A stretch of DNA of 64,000 nucleotides, from the NCBI GenBank assembly GCA_028822935.1, contig JAPKCM010000005.1, positions 37,584 to 101,583 on the forward strand, given 5' to 3'. Positions 1 through 9,787 of this stretch are shown here, in pieces (the first letter of the stretch is position 1; each line of letters opens with the position of its first letter). Both the position numbers and the translations under genes were made by a program. The notes beneath the pieces were generated by a model, which searched no databases, was not told where the DNA came from, and saw only the letters and a program-made list of their open reading frames with translations. This stretch comes from Akkermansiaceae bacterium. GTDB taxonomy: Bacteria > Verrucomicrobiota > Verrucomicrobiia > Verrucomicrobiales > Akkermansiaceae.

Positions 1-1551
1 GACGAAGTGGCATTCTTTGACAACTCGGATGACAACGGAGTCCTGACGGATGCCCAGCTCGCAGCCAATGCCAGCTTCGGCCCCTCTGGCGTTCAGCTCA
101 TCACCGACTTCTCGACCGATCGACAGAGCTTTTCCCCCGGAAACCCAGCGACCCTCTCTTGGACCATCACCGACCCTTACGACACCCTCTTTCTCGACGA
201 CGGTAACGGCAACGTCACCGATCTTGCTCCTCTCACCTCTGCCGGATCCGGTAGCACGATGGTTTCTCCCACCGAGACCACAACTTACTACTTGAAGGGC
301 ACCACCGGAGATATCGAAAACACCCACACCATCAAGATTCTCTCCGGCGCTACTCCTGAGATTAACACCTTCACCTCATCGGCTGCCATCTTGCCGGTGG
401 ATGAAAATGTCGTCCTCACTTGGAACGTGATCGGCGCTGATACCATCACGTTAGACCCCGGTGCCACCGATGTTTCTGCCCTCACGACCACCAATGTGAT
501 CCTCACCGAGACCACAACCTTCACCCTGACCGCCACCAACGGTTTTGGCTCCACCACCGCAGATGTGACTGTAGCCGCGATCTCGGGACCACTCCCAGAC
601 CACCGCTATATTGCCGCGACCGATGGAAATAGTGAAGCGGCCTGGGCCGACGAAGCCGACATCAAGAAGCTCAATGTCATCGGTCTCCTCCGAAACGCGC
701 CTCTTTTAACTGCAAGCCCCAACACCAACATCGCCGGTGCCTATCAGGCCGAAGGCGGAAACGTTGGTGCTTCCGTAGGTGCCTTCCAGGATGCCGATGC
801 GACTTTTGAAATTTGGCTTCGGCCCTCCGGCCTTACTGCCGATCACCAAGTGATCTTTGAAACCGGCGGCGGACAAAACGGCCTCGGCGTTCTAATCACC
901 CAAGATAGCCTGCGCTTCATCGGCAGCGCCGTAAATGCCCGTACCCTTGACGTCGTTCTTCCCCTCGACGGAGTGAATCTCGATGACTTTATTCAAGTCG
1001 TCTTCTCCATCAGCTCAGACAACGACACCTTCGAGGTCTCAGTTCGTGACACCTACGGAAAGGTCATCACTGCATCTGCCACCGGCGACGTCATCTTTGG
1101 CGGAAATGGTGCCACTCTCTTCTTCTTTGGCTCAGGTGGAGTTGGCGGGAGTAACGTAAACCTCGGTGGACGCACCGAAGCAGCGGATGCCGAACCAGCC
1201 CTCCTAGAAAGCTTCATCGGTGAGATCGGAATCTTGAACACATACAGCCGCATCCTCACCACCGAGGAGATCACCGCTGCGTTCGACGTCGTCGCTACCA
1301 CCACCAGCCCCCCGTCAGGGGGGTCCAATGGCATCACCACAATCAGCTACAACGGCGTTTCTGAAGTCACTCTCACCTGGAATTCCAAGTCCGGAGAGAA
1401 CTACGATGCCGAATTCTCTGCGGATCTCGAAAACTGGTTCCCAATTTCGGATCCCGTTGTAGCGACCGAAGCCTCGACAACGAAGGCCTTCAACATTCCA
1501 CTAAACCGTCCTAAGTTCTTCCTTCGCATCATCAAAGTCCCCGCTCCATAA
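1..1551 (+). CDS. Secreted Ig-like/LamG protein, 5'-truncated by window edge
   Basis: The frame is open from base 1, so the GTG at 7 is probably internal and the true start lies upstream. The first residues (DEVAFFD...LTDAQLAA) look like the last strand of a LamG/concanavalin-like domain. Two Ig-like repeats follow (about residues 28-115 and 118-195, both with PxxTTTYxL/TTTFTL strands). A second LamG-type domain follows (about 200-430, ending FIGEIGILNTYSRILTTEEI), and then a C-terminal beta module with the SADLENW motif. It is presumably extracellular, as LamG/Ig proteins of Verrucomicrobiota usually are. The gene stops 5 nt before the next coding start, so the two are probably co-transcribed. 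The ligand is unknown. Confidence 0.8.
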   Translation, partial: DEVAFFDNSDDNGVLTDAQLAANASFGPSGVQLITDFSTDRQSFSPGNPATLSWTITDPYDTLFLDDGNGNVTDLAPLTSAGSGSTMVSPTETTTYYLKGTTGDIENTHTIKILSGATPEINTFTSSAAILPVDENVVLTWNVIGADTITLDPGATDVSALTTTNVILTETTTFTLTATNGFGSTTADVTVAAISGPLPDHRYIAATDGNSEAAWADEADIKKLNVIGLLRNAPLLTASPNTNIAGAYQAEGGNVGASVGAFQDADATFEIWLRPSGLTADHQVIFETGGGQNGLGVLITQDSLRFIGSAVNARTLDVVLPLDGVNLDDFIQVVFSISSDNDTFEVSVRDTYGKVITASATGDVIFGGNGATLFFFGSGGVGGSNVNLGGRTEAADAEPALLESFIGEIGILNTYSRILTTEEITAAFDVVATTTSPPSGGSNGITTISYNGVSEVTLTWNSKSGENYDAEFSADLENWFPISDPVVATEASTTKAFNIPLNRPKFFLRIIKVPAP

Positions 1552-1556
1552 ACTCC

Positions 1557-4500
1557 GTGGCTTCCCTTCCCTTTTTCAAGAGCACCTTGTTTCTACAAGG
1601 TGCTTCTTTTGCCCTCTGGTCCTGCGCGAGCCTGCTCGCCTCAGCCGCTCCCCAGATCACCGAATTCGTCGCGATCAATGCGAACTCGCTCGCTGATGGC
1701 GATGGTAATTCAACCGACTGGATTGAAATCCACAATCCGGAGACGGAAGTCCTCGATCTTTCAGGCTACCTCCTGAGCGATGACCCGGACCTTCCTGCCA
1801 AATATTCTTTCCCCGGCGGGACTAGCATCTTAGGAGGAGAATTTCTCGTCGTCTTTGCCTCCGGAAGACTCGAAGAAAATTACACCGACGCAGGCGGAAA
1901 CCTGCACACCACTTTCTCACTCAGCGGAAACGGAGAGTATCTCTCCCTGCGCAATCCTGATGGTACTCTCATCCAGGAATTCTCGCCTGAGTATCCCTCG
2001 CAATTCGAAGACATCTCCTACGGCATCGGCACCTCCACACCCGAGATTGACATCCTTGCCGCCGGGGCCACTTCGACCTGGTTTTCTCCCAGCGGCGATA
2101 TCGGAAACAGCTGGCAGACACCCGGTTTCGATGATTCCACCTGGAACGCTTCCAAAACCGCGATCGGCTACGGCTCGAGCTACAATGAACTCATTGGCAC
2201 CGGCGGAAACACCTCCGGTGCGATGTGGTTTGGAAACTCTTCGGTCTACCTGCGGGTTCCATTCGAAGTCACCACTTCCCTTTCCTCCCTGACGCTCAAA
2301 ATGCGCTATGAGGATGGCTTCGTCGCCTACCTTAACGGCGTCCGTGTCGCTTCTGCGAATGCTCCAGACGAAGCAACACTCACCCACAATTCTACCGCCA
2401 CCGCCATCCATCCGAATGGGGAAGCGCTCCTTGCGGAAACATTTTCCCTCTCCACCGCCTCTCTTGTTTCAGGCACCAACGTTCTCGCGATCCACGGGCT
2501 AAATCTCTCCAGTGCAGGTGCCGACTCCTCGGAGTTCCTTGCCCTTCCCGAACTCAGTGGAACCGAGAGCGGAGGCCAATTAAGCTACGGCTATTTCACC
2601 GAACCGTCTCCGGGAGTGGCAAACGGCCCCATTCCTCTGATCGGTTTTGTAAAAGACACCACCTTTTCCCACGATCGTGGCTACTACAGCGCGCCCTTCG
2701 ACCTCTCTATTTCTACCGTGACTGGCGGAGCGACCATCATCTACACCACTGATGGCACCGAACCCTCGGAGGAAAACGGCACCATTTACACTGGCGCGAT
2801 CTCCATCAGTTCCACCACCGCTCTCCGGGCCATCGCGCTCAAGACCGGCTTTCAACCGACGAACATCGACACGCAAACTTATCTCTTCGTCGACGACATC
2901 GTCCGCCAAACCAGACCCTCCGATTATCCCACCACTTGGGGCGGAGGACGCGCGGACTACGACATGGATTCTGACATCGTCGATGATCCCGCATATGCTG
3001 ACAAATTCGACGAAGCCTTCGCCTCGCTGCCCACGCTCTCGCTCGTCTTCGATCCCGACTCCTTTTTCCATTCTTCCACCGGAATTTACCAAAACCCCTC
3101 CCGCGAAGGAATCGCTTGGGAACGTCCGACCTCTGCTGAGCTCATTCTCTCCGACGGCTCTGAACCAGGCTTCCAGATCGATGCCGGAGTCCGTGTCCAA
3201 GGAGGTTCGTCACGAAACACGGACACGCCCAAGCACTCCCTCTCGCTCCGCTTCCGCTCCGCTTACGGCGCCGGAAAATTGCGCTATCCGCTTTTCAAAA
3301 ACACCCCCGTGGGAGAGACCGCCGTCGAGGCATTCGACGCCCTCCAACTCCGCCCGGAATACAACTTTGGCTGGATGCACCGGCACTGGTATCAGTGCGA
3401 CCACGCCCTTTATGGCCGCGACCAATGGACCAGCGACCTTTTCCTCAAGATGGGTCAAAATGGCTCCCACGGCCGCTGGACCCATCTTTTCCTCAATGGA
3501 ATTTACTGGGGCCTCTACGACCTCCACGAACGCCCTGATGCCGATCACATGGCGAACTACTTTGGCGGAAGTGATGATGACTACGACACCGTTAATTCTT
3601 CCTCTGCGACTAATGGCGACCTCGTCGCCTTCAACCAAATGATGAATATTGCTTACGGAAATATCGCGAGTTCCGGGAGCTACGCCGCCATCCAGCAGTA
3701 TCTCGATCTCGATGCCTTCATCGACTACATGGTCCTCAATGCCTACATCGGAAACCGCGATTGGGATGGCCACAACTGGCGTGCCGCCCGCAAGCGCGAA
3801 CCCGGCGCTCCCTATCTCTTCTTCCCTTGGGATTCTGAGTTCGCGGTGACCAATGTGGGAGGCGGTGCCTTCCCGAATCCACCCGATTTCTTCAGCACGA
3901 GTCTCGCAACCAACGTTCTAGGCAAGAACGGCAACCGTCGACCCACCGGACTCCAACGTCGACTGGCTCTCAACGTGGAATATCGCCTCCGCTACGCCGA
4001 CCACGTGCGTGCTCACTTTTTCAATGGCGGCCCTATGAGCCCCGCGGTCTCCGAGGAAACCTGGACCACCCGCGCCACTCCGATGAACGATGCCCTCATC
4101 GCGGAATCCGCGCGCTGGGGAGACTTCCGCCGCGATGTCAGTTCCGGCCGCTGGACCTCAAGCCAATTTGATCTCTACACGCGCGATGATCACTACACCC
4201 CGACGAATGACTGGCTCATCGGAACCTATATTCCGCAGCGAACCAACATCGTTCTTTCTCAGATGCGCGCGGCCAATCTCTACCCGGACACCGACGCGCC
4301 GGACTTCTCCCAGCATGGCGGCAGCATTGCCTTGGGATCGAACATCACCGTCACCGGGCCTACCGCCATTCATTACACCATCGATGGTTCCGACCCCCGT
4401 CTCACCGGCGGAAACATCAATCCATCTGCCACCATGATTGCCTCCGGAGGAACTCTCTCCATCGCCCAATCGCTCAATCTTCAGGCCCGCTCCCGCGCAG

Positions 4501-5306
4501 CCAACGGAGAGTGGTCCGCCCTCACGCAGGCAAACTTCACTGTCGGCGCAAGTGACCTCGTCATCAGCGAGATCATGTATCAACCCTTAGTTGAACCTCT
4601 TGCCGAGTTCTTGGAAATTACCAATACCGGAGCCGCCAATGTTTTCCTAGCCGGCCTTCGTTTCACCAATGGCGTCGCTTTTGATTTCGACCTTCACTCA
4701 TCGCTCGCAAGCCTCGCCGCCGGCGCTCGTTTACTCGTCGTGCGCGATCTCGTCGCCTTCCAGAGCGTCTACGGAAATACTCACAACGCCATCATTGCCG
4801 GCTCCTTCCAGGAGAACACTGGTCTTTCCGACAAGGGTGAGCGGCTCACTCTTTCGGACGCCAATGATGTCGTGATCTTCACCGTGCGCTACGATGATAA
4901 AGACGACTGGCCGGAAGAACCAGATGGCAATGGACAATCCCTCGTCTACGCCGGAGGAAACTCCGAATCCGCCCAAAGCTGGCGCCCTTCCTCCGCAATC
5001 AATGGCAATCCGGGCAACTCCGACTCCACCCCCTTCACCGGCGGATCGCTTCTCGCTTACGCCCTCGTTGGTGAGCCTACTTTGAATCCCACTTTGCTCG
5101 GATCGACCTTCAACTACGTCACGAATCTCACCGCTGATGATGCCCTTATCCAAGTGCAACGATCGTCCGACCTCGATACTTGGGAAGTCGTCGATCTCAC
5201 CACTCAGACTCAGGTTCTCAATGCCGCTGCAGGAACCCGCACCTTCACCATCTCCCTACCGCAGGGAACAACAGGCTTCGCCCGCGTGATTGTGGTCCAA
5301 CGATGA
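1557..5306 (+). CDS. CotH-type secreted protein with lamin-tail and chitobiase-like domains
   Basis: The GTG start gives a signal-peptide-like N-terminus ending around ASAAP. Order of domains: lamin-tail domain (about 30-120), a jelly-roll-like region (about 170-330), a chitobiase/HEX C-terminal-type repeat (about 380-445, with IYTTDGTEPS), a CotH kinase-like domain (about 490-890) with LFLNGIYWGLYDLHERPD and FFPWDSEFA motifs, a second chitobiase-like repeat (HYTIDGSDP), a second lamin-tail domain near 995-1130, and a C-terminal module with RSSDLDTW. Bacterial CotH proteins are secreted or envelope-linked and some phosphorylate proteins; the substrate here is unknown. The gene lies 5 nt after the Ig/LamG gene and converges on the YHYH gene. 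No Shine-Dalgarno site is evident. Confidence 0.88.
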   Translation: MASLPFFKSTLFLQGASFALWSCASLLASAAPQITEFVAINANSLADGDGNSTDWIEIHNPETEVLDLSGYLLSDDPDLPAKYSFPGGTSILGGEFLVVFASGRLEENYTDAGGNLHTTFSLSGNGEYLSLRNPDGTLIQEFSPEYPSQFEDISYGIGTSTPEIDILAAGATSTWFSPSGDIGNSWQTPGFDDSTWNASKTAIGYGSSYNELIGTGGNTSGAMWFGNSSVYLRVPFEVTTSLSSLTLKMRYEDGFVAYLNGVRVASANAPDEATLTHNSTATAIHPNGEALLAETFSLSTASLVSGTNVLAIHGLNLSSAGADSSEFLALPELSGTESGGQLSYGYFTEPSPGVANGPIPLIGFVKDTTFSHDRGYYSAPFDLSISTVTGGATIIYTTDGTEPSEENGTIYTGAISISSTTALRAIALKTGFQPTNIDTQTYLFVDDIVRQTRPSDYPTTWGGGRADYDMDSDIVDDPAYADKFDEAFASLPTLSLVFDPDSFFHSSTGIYQNPSREGIAWERPTSAELILSDGSEPGFQIDAGVRVQGGSSRNTDTPKHSLSLRFRSAYGAGKLRYPLFKNTPVGETAVEAFDALQLRPEYNFGWMHRHWYQCDHALYGRDQWTSDLFLKMGQNGSHGRWTHLFLNGIYWGLYDLHERPDADHMANYFGGSDDDYDTVNSSSATNGDLVAFNQMMNIAYGNIASSGSYAAIQQYLDLDAFIDYMVLNAYIGNRDWDGHNWRAARKREPGAPYLFFPWDSEFAVTNVGGGAFPNPPDFFSTSLATNVLGKNGNRRPTGLQRRLALNVEYRLRYADHVRAHFFNGGPMSPAVSEETWTTRATPMNDALIAESARWGDFRRDVSSGRWTSSQFDLYTRDDHYTPTNDWLIGTYIPQRTNIVLSQMRAANLYPDTDAPDFSQHGGSIALGSNITVTGPTAIHYTIDGSDPRLTGGNINPSATMIASGGTLSIAQSLNLQARSRAANGEWSALTQANFTVGASDLVISEIMYQPLVEPLAEFLEITNTGAANVFLAGLRFTNGVAFDFDLHSSLASLAAGARLLVVRDLVAFQSVYGNTHNAIIAGSFQENTGLSDKGERLTLSDANDVVIFTVRYDDKDDWPEEPDGNGQSLVYAGGNSESAQSWRPSSAINGNPGNSDSTPFTGGSLLAYALVGEPTLNPTLLGSTFNYVTNLTADDALIQVQRSSDLDTWEVVDLTTQTQVLNAAAGTRTFTISLPQGTTGFARVIVVQR

Positions 5307-5359
5307 GATATTGAGAGACGGGATCAGCCGTGTTGAACGCGCTACCCTTTTTCTCGTTC

Positions 5360-7288
5360 CTAGGGCTTGCGATAAGAATTCGTAGAGGTGGAAGTCCTAG
5401 GGGCTCCTCCTGGAGGTGACGCGACAAAGCTTGCGGTATAGCTCTGGCCGGAGACGAAGCTGCTATTGCTAAAAGAGATCGTCGCGGTGCCGCCTCTCGG
5501 TCCATCAATGGCCCACGCAACGACGATTCCAGTAACATTTCCAACCTTTATATTTGAGGCAAGGTTCGCCATCGGCGGACCATCGGTAAAGCTAAAGACG
5601 AAGCCTGCTGCCGGGGATCCGGTGCCGGGGGTCTCGCCACCACCGCCGCCAGGTCCTCCGCCGCCAGGTCCTCCGCCACCAGGTCCGCCGCCACCAGGTC
5701 CTCCCGGGCCGCCGCCAGCTGCGGTGCTAAACTCGGTCGTGTCATAGGTAGCGAGATCGGTCTGCTCGATGCGGTAGAATTTTTTCGAAATGCCCGACTC
5801 AATCACGGCGACCTCTCCAGAAGTCGCGGTCAAAGAAATAGCGTCGACCGTCCAGTTTTCGAGATCGGTGCTGGTGTCGAGTTCGTATTGCCCGCCTTCC
5901 TTACCGTTCCACACGATAGTGACTTCATCGTTTTCCTGATCAATCTTGGCCCCACGCAGAGTCAGAGGAATGTCAGCCGCTCCGCCGAAGACTTCTGTGA
6001 CCGTCTCGGCGATCTCGGTCACGCCGGAAGCGCGAGCGGCATCACCAAAATAGTTGTAGGCAAGATTGTAGGGATAAATGGGAGTGCCATCTTCCTTTAC
6101 GGAGGTGAAGTAGGCCCAGGTTCCGCCCGGGAACTCAGGAGTAACGCAGTAGCGGACATTCTGCTCGTTAAGATCAAAATCAATTCCCTGGGTCAAACCA
6201 AGATGACCTTTATATGCATAATCCTCCATATAGTGCCCCAAAACAAAAGTGGAGGAAACTGCGGGACCATAAAACTGCGCTGTAATCGCAGTGGAATTAC
6301 GAAAACCCTCGGAGACAACCCACCGGGGAAGGTTAGTACGTCCGGTGGCAGCGAGATTGGAGGACCCATTCGAGCCATCGCGCTTCTGATAGCCGGAAAC
6401 CATAAGACGAACATCACTCATCGCATCATCAGGATCGCCGTAGCCGTATGGACCATACATTGGGAGGCCGTCATTTGCCCAGGCGATAATCGGACTGTGC
6501 TGGCCGTTGAAATTTTCCGTGTAAGGACTCGCTCTGCCAACTCCTTGATAAACAACGCTGGCATCGTAATCGACAGAGTCACCGAGTGTGTGGCGAAGTG
6601 CCACGGGACTGGCGTGATAGTGAAAGGCCTCCATTGCCTGGTGGGCATTACCGGCATCGAAGGTGACGCCTTCATTGGTGAAGGCATCGCGATTCCAGTA
6701 GCCGTCACCTCGATTTTGATTCGTAGGTCTTTGGTCGCCCCCTGCCGAGGTATCGTATGAAAAGGTATCGCTGGTGTTAAAAAGAGGAACGCCATCAACG
6801 AAGAGGCCGCATGTCCCGATGTTTGAGGGAGTCCGGGTCGCGGGCGCGTAGCTTTCGGGGTAATCTGTTACGCGGGGGAAGCGGTAAAGAATGGCGGCAT
6901 TTCCGGGGAAAGACGGAAAGGTTGTTGTCTGGGCGCTATTCAAGAACCATGGACCCATCGTATTCGTCGCCAATCCAGTAGACTTAATATAAACGTAATC
7001 ATCCGAGTAAGAAATTCCCTGCACTCCGGCATAGACGGGAAGGGGCTGATCACCGACGATGACGCCATCGTAATCTGCCGAATCCCAAGTGGTGAGTGAG
7101 GAGATCGCTCCGCCGCCACGCTCGAGGGCTTCATCTTCTTGAGTGGCAAAAATGCGGGCGTAGCTACCGGATTCGGCGGTGTGCCAAGATGAGAGGAGCG
7201 GCTCGGCGGTGGCAGAGGAAGTCACAAGGGCCAAGAGAGCGGCCTGGCAGAAGATGATCGGGGAGGAGGATCGTTTGTTCATAAGCAT
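5360..7288 (-). CDS. YHYH-domain secreted protein with glycine-rich linker
   Basis: Read on the minus strand, the N-terminus is a signal peptide (hydrophobic to about residue 28). ATG codons at 7288 and 7282 are both possible starts. The centre holds FHYHASP near residue 219 and repeated GPYGYG / WANDGLPMYGPYG features, typical of the YHYH domain, whose function is unknown. A DTSTDLENW beta module follows at about 460-510. Next is a low-complexity GGGGP linker, then a C-terminal beta-rich segment rich in Ser and Thr. The product is probably extracellular. It is convergent with the CotH gene, with 53 nt between the stops. The Gly/Pro linker is the only oddity. Confidence 0.8.
   Translation of the reverse strand: MLMNKRSSSPIIFCQAALLALVTSSATAEPLLSSWHTAESGSYARIFATQEDEALERGGGAISSLTTWDSADYDGVIVGDQPLPVYAGVQGISYSDDYVYIKSTGLATNTMGPWFLNSAQTTTFPSFPGNAAILYRFPRVTDYPESYAPATRTPSNIGTCGLFVDGVPLFNTSDTFSYDTSAGGDQRPTNQNRGDGYWNRDAFTNEGVTFDAGNAHQAMEAFHYHASPVALRHTLGDSVDYDASVVYQGVGRASPYTENFNGQHSPIIAWANDGLPMYGPYGYGDPDDAMSDVRLMVSGYQKRDGSNGSSNLAATGRTNLPRWVVSEGFRNSTAITAQFYGPAVSSTFVLGHYMEDYAYKGHLGLTQGIDFDLNEQNVRYCVTPEFPGGTWAYFTSVKEDGTPIYPYNLAYNYFGDAARASGVTEIAETVTEVFGGAADIPLTLRGAKIDQENDEVTIVWNGKEGGQYELDTSTDLENWTVDAISLTATSGEVAVIESGISKKFYRIEQTDLATYDTTEFSTAAGGGPGGPGGGGPGGGGPGGGGPGGGGGETPGTGSPAAGFVFSFTDGPPMANLASNIKVGNVTGIVVAWAIDGPRGGTATISFSNSSFVSGQSYTASFVASPPGGAPRTSTSTNSYRKP
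5644..5720 (-). repeat. 15-bp coding tandem repeat (GGGGP linker)
   Basis: The plus strand shows consecutive copies of a ccgccaggtcctccg-type unit with small substitutions. They encode the repeated GGGGP linker of the YHYH protein. Copy number could vary by slippage. Confidence 0.75.
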
Positions 7289-7744
7289 GGGATAGAAGAT
7301 CTATACCTATCGTGAACTCCGTGTGTGGAGAACAGGTGAGATTTGTAAAGACTTGGTAAAGAGCTACCCCTCGGTTTTGAAGGTAATTTTTCGAGCCACT
7401 TGATCAGAAATGGGGACATTATAAGTCTGGCTCCACCTTTTCGTGGCTGGGGTCGTAATCGGTCTGCCAGAAGTCTTTTCCGTGGACGCTTTGGTCGAGT
7501 TTTTTCCATCGATGATGAGGGAAAAATGATGGAGCAGGTGATGTGCGGGTGCTCCTGATCGTCCGAGATTGTTTCGCGAAAAAGCGCGGCCTCATTTCCA
7601 CGATCACTGATGCCGCCGCATTCGCATCAGCATACTGGCCACCTCCGTGAATCTGAACAAGCCCCGGAAACTTTGCCCTCCCTTGAGAAAACCGTAAATC
7701 GCAGGAGACTTGTAAGAATTAGTAAATGGTGACGTTCTATTAAA
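7289..7744. other. Divergent intergenic region
   Basis: This 456-nt spacer separates the divergent YHYH and DUF1592 genes and must hold both promoters. Short minus-strand frames here overlap one another and lack family features, so I do not call them. No hairpin or RNA gene is evident. Confidence 0.5.
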
Positions 7745-9787
7745 ATGGTTCGTCCTAGAATCACCTTCCTTCTTTTTCTCATCTTGGCCGGGGGGCTTCG
7801 AGCTTCCCCAAATGGTGACATCCTTAAGGTGTTTCAGACCAGCTGTGTCAAGTGCCACGGGAAAGACGACAAAGTAAAAGGAAAGGTCAATCTCCTGGAG
7901 ATTCACAGTCTCGATGCGCTCAAAAAAAATCCCCAACTCTTGGGTAAAATCGTCGAAGCCATCGACTTCGAAGAAATGCCCCCCGAAGACGAGCCCCAGC
8001 TTGCACCCGAGACGAGAAAGGACCTCCTCACCAGTCTCGAAGACTTGCTCGATGAGTCACTCGCCGAATCCAAAGTTTACCCCAAGGCCCCCATCCGCAG
8101 GATGACGCGTTTTCAATACAACAACGCCGTCACCGATCTCTTCAATCTAAATTGCACCGTCTTTACTCTCCCGGAGCGCATGATGCGCGACCACAAAAAC
8201 TACTTCAAACCGGAGACCGAAAAAATGGCGCCCATCGTCACGGTCGGAAATCGTCCTCTCGGAAAATCGCAAATGATCGAACCCCGCCTGGCGGGCGTCA
8301 CCGCCTTCCCGCAGGACCTCCGAGCCGAACACGGCTACGACAACCAAGGCGATCATTTGTCCCTCTCCCCTCTCCTGATGGAGGCCTTTTTAAAACTGGG
8401 TCAGTCCATCGTTCAAAGTGCCGACTTTAATCCCAGGCGCGTGGGAATTTGGAAATCATTCTTCGCTCCTCCGCGCGAAAACGAAGACCTCAGTAAGGTC
8501 GTTACGGAGCGACTTCAGTCCCTCCTCAAAAAAGCCTTCCGCCGTCCGGTCAATCCCGCGGTGTTAGATCGCTACTCCAACTACGTGCTCAGCCGAATGG
8601 AATTAGAAGCCGACTTCACCAGCGTCATGAAGGCAGTTTCGGCTGCCGTCATTTCCTCTCCCAATTTTCTCTATCTCTACGACAGCACAAGCGAAGGAGA
8701 AGAAATGGGCCGTGTCGATGGATTCGACCTCGCCTCCCGGCTCTCTTTTTTCCTTTGGGGAAGCCTCCCTGATGACGAACTTCTGAAACTCGCCGAGTCG
8801 GGTAAACTTTTAAAAGAGGAAATCCTCACCGCCCAACTCGATCGCATGCTCAAGGATCGCAAAATAAAGCGCTTCTGCGATAGCTTCCCATCCCAGTGGC
8901 TCCAGCTCGAACGCATCATTTCCTCGGTTCCTGATCCCAAGAAATTTCCTAAATTCTACTACTCCAAATATCGCACCAGCATGCACATGCTCATGGAGCC
9001 GCTCTTGCTTTTCGAAACAGTCCTCATCGAAAACATGCCCATCACGCAGCTCCTCGATTCCGATTTCACCTACCGCTCCGGACATCTGGAAGACGCCTAT
9101 GGAAAATTGGGTGAGGTCGGGAAAAAGAAAAAGGGCCAGGTCGGAGCAATGGCCTTCCACCGGGTTCCGGTGAAGGATCGACGCAACGGCGGAATCATCA
9201 CCAACGCCGCCGTCATGACAATGACCTCCGGACCCGAGCGCACCCAACCGATCACCCGTGGCGCGTGGCTGGCCGGCGTCATTTTTAACAATCCCCCGGA
9301 ACCGCCTCCGGCAAACGTCCCCGCCCTCGGCGAAAAACCAAAAGATGGTGAGGAACATCTCACTCTTCGGGAGCGCCTCTCGATGCATCGCGAACGCGCC
9401 GATTGCCGGGGCTGCCACGAACAAATCGACCCCTTGGGCTTCGCCCTCGAGAACTACAACGCCATCGGAAAATGGCGTAAAAAATACGAGAACGGCCGCG
9501 ACGTCGACATGCAGGGCACGCTATTTCGAAAGCACGACTTCGAAAACGTCACCGATTTTAAGGACGCCATTCTCGCTGAAAAAGACCGCTTCGCCCGCGG
9601 CCTCGCCGGCCACCTTTTATCATTCAGCCTGGGCCGGGAACTCGGCGTGGCCGATGCCGTGATCCTCGATGAGATCGCCGATGCCACCGCAAAGGATGGC
9701 TATCGCTTCAAAACTCTGATACGGGAAGTGGTGAAAAGTGAGCCCTTTCTCACCAAGTCGAATCCCAAAACAAAAGCCAGCCAATGA
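7745..9787 (+). CDS. DUF1592-family protein with cytochrome c-like domain
   Basis: The signal peptide ends about residue 21 (LRAS). A planctomycete-type cytochrome c domain has CVKCH near residue 35. DUF1587 follows at about 110-165 (RMTRFQYNNAVTDLF), DUF1595 at about 235-300 (KAFRRPVN), DUF1592 at about 312-440 (DLASRLSFFLWGSLPD), DUF1588 at about 470-570 with a second CxxCH (CRGCHEQIDPLGFA), and DUF1585 at about 590-670 (GRELG). This is the complete order known from PVC bacteria. Biochemical function is unproven; periplasmic redox work linked to polymer degradation is inferred. The stop overlaps the next start by 4 nt (ATGA), so the pair is translationally coupled. Confidence 0.92.
   Translation: MVRPRITFLLFLILAGGLRASPNGDILKVFQTSCVKCHGKDDKVKGKVNLLEIHSLDALKKNPQLLGKIVEAIDFEEMPPEDEPQLAPETRKDLLTSLEDLLDESLAESKVYPKAPIRRMTRFQYNNAVTDLFNLNCTVFTLPERMMRDHKNYFKPETEKMAPIVTVGNRPLGKSQMIEPRLAGVTAFPQDLRAEHGYDNQGDHLSLSPLLMEAFLKLGQSIVQSADFNPRRVGIWKSFFAPPRENEDLSKVVTERLQSLLKKAFRRPVNPAVLDRYSNYVLSRMELEADFTSVMKAVSAAVISSPNFLYLYDSTSEGEEMGRVDGFDLASRLSFFLWGSLPDDELLKLAESGKLLKEEILTAQLDRMLKDRKIKRFCDSFPSQWLQLERIISSVPDPKKFPKFYYSKYRTSMHMLMEPLLLFETVLIENMPITQLLDSDFTYRSGHLEDAYGKLGEVGKKKKGQVGAMAFHRVPVKDRRNGGIITNAAVMTMTSGPERTQPITRGAWLAGVIFNNPPEPPPANVPALGEKPKDGEEHLTLRERLSMHRERADCRGCHEQIDPLGFALENYNAIGKWRKKYENGRDVDMQGTLFRKHDFENVTDFKDAILAEKDRFARGLAGHLLSFSLGRELGVADAVILDEIADATAKDGYRFKTLIREVVKSEPFLTKSNPKTKASQ

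Noticed and set aside
5644..5720. CRISPR-like array
   Set aside because: The tandem units are contiguous without spacers and encode the GGGGP linker.
7604..7936. 110-codon minus-strand frame at the DUF1592 start
   Set aside because: It overlaps the signal peptide and heme region of a clear gene and has no recognisable feature.
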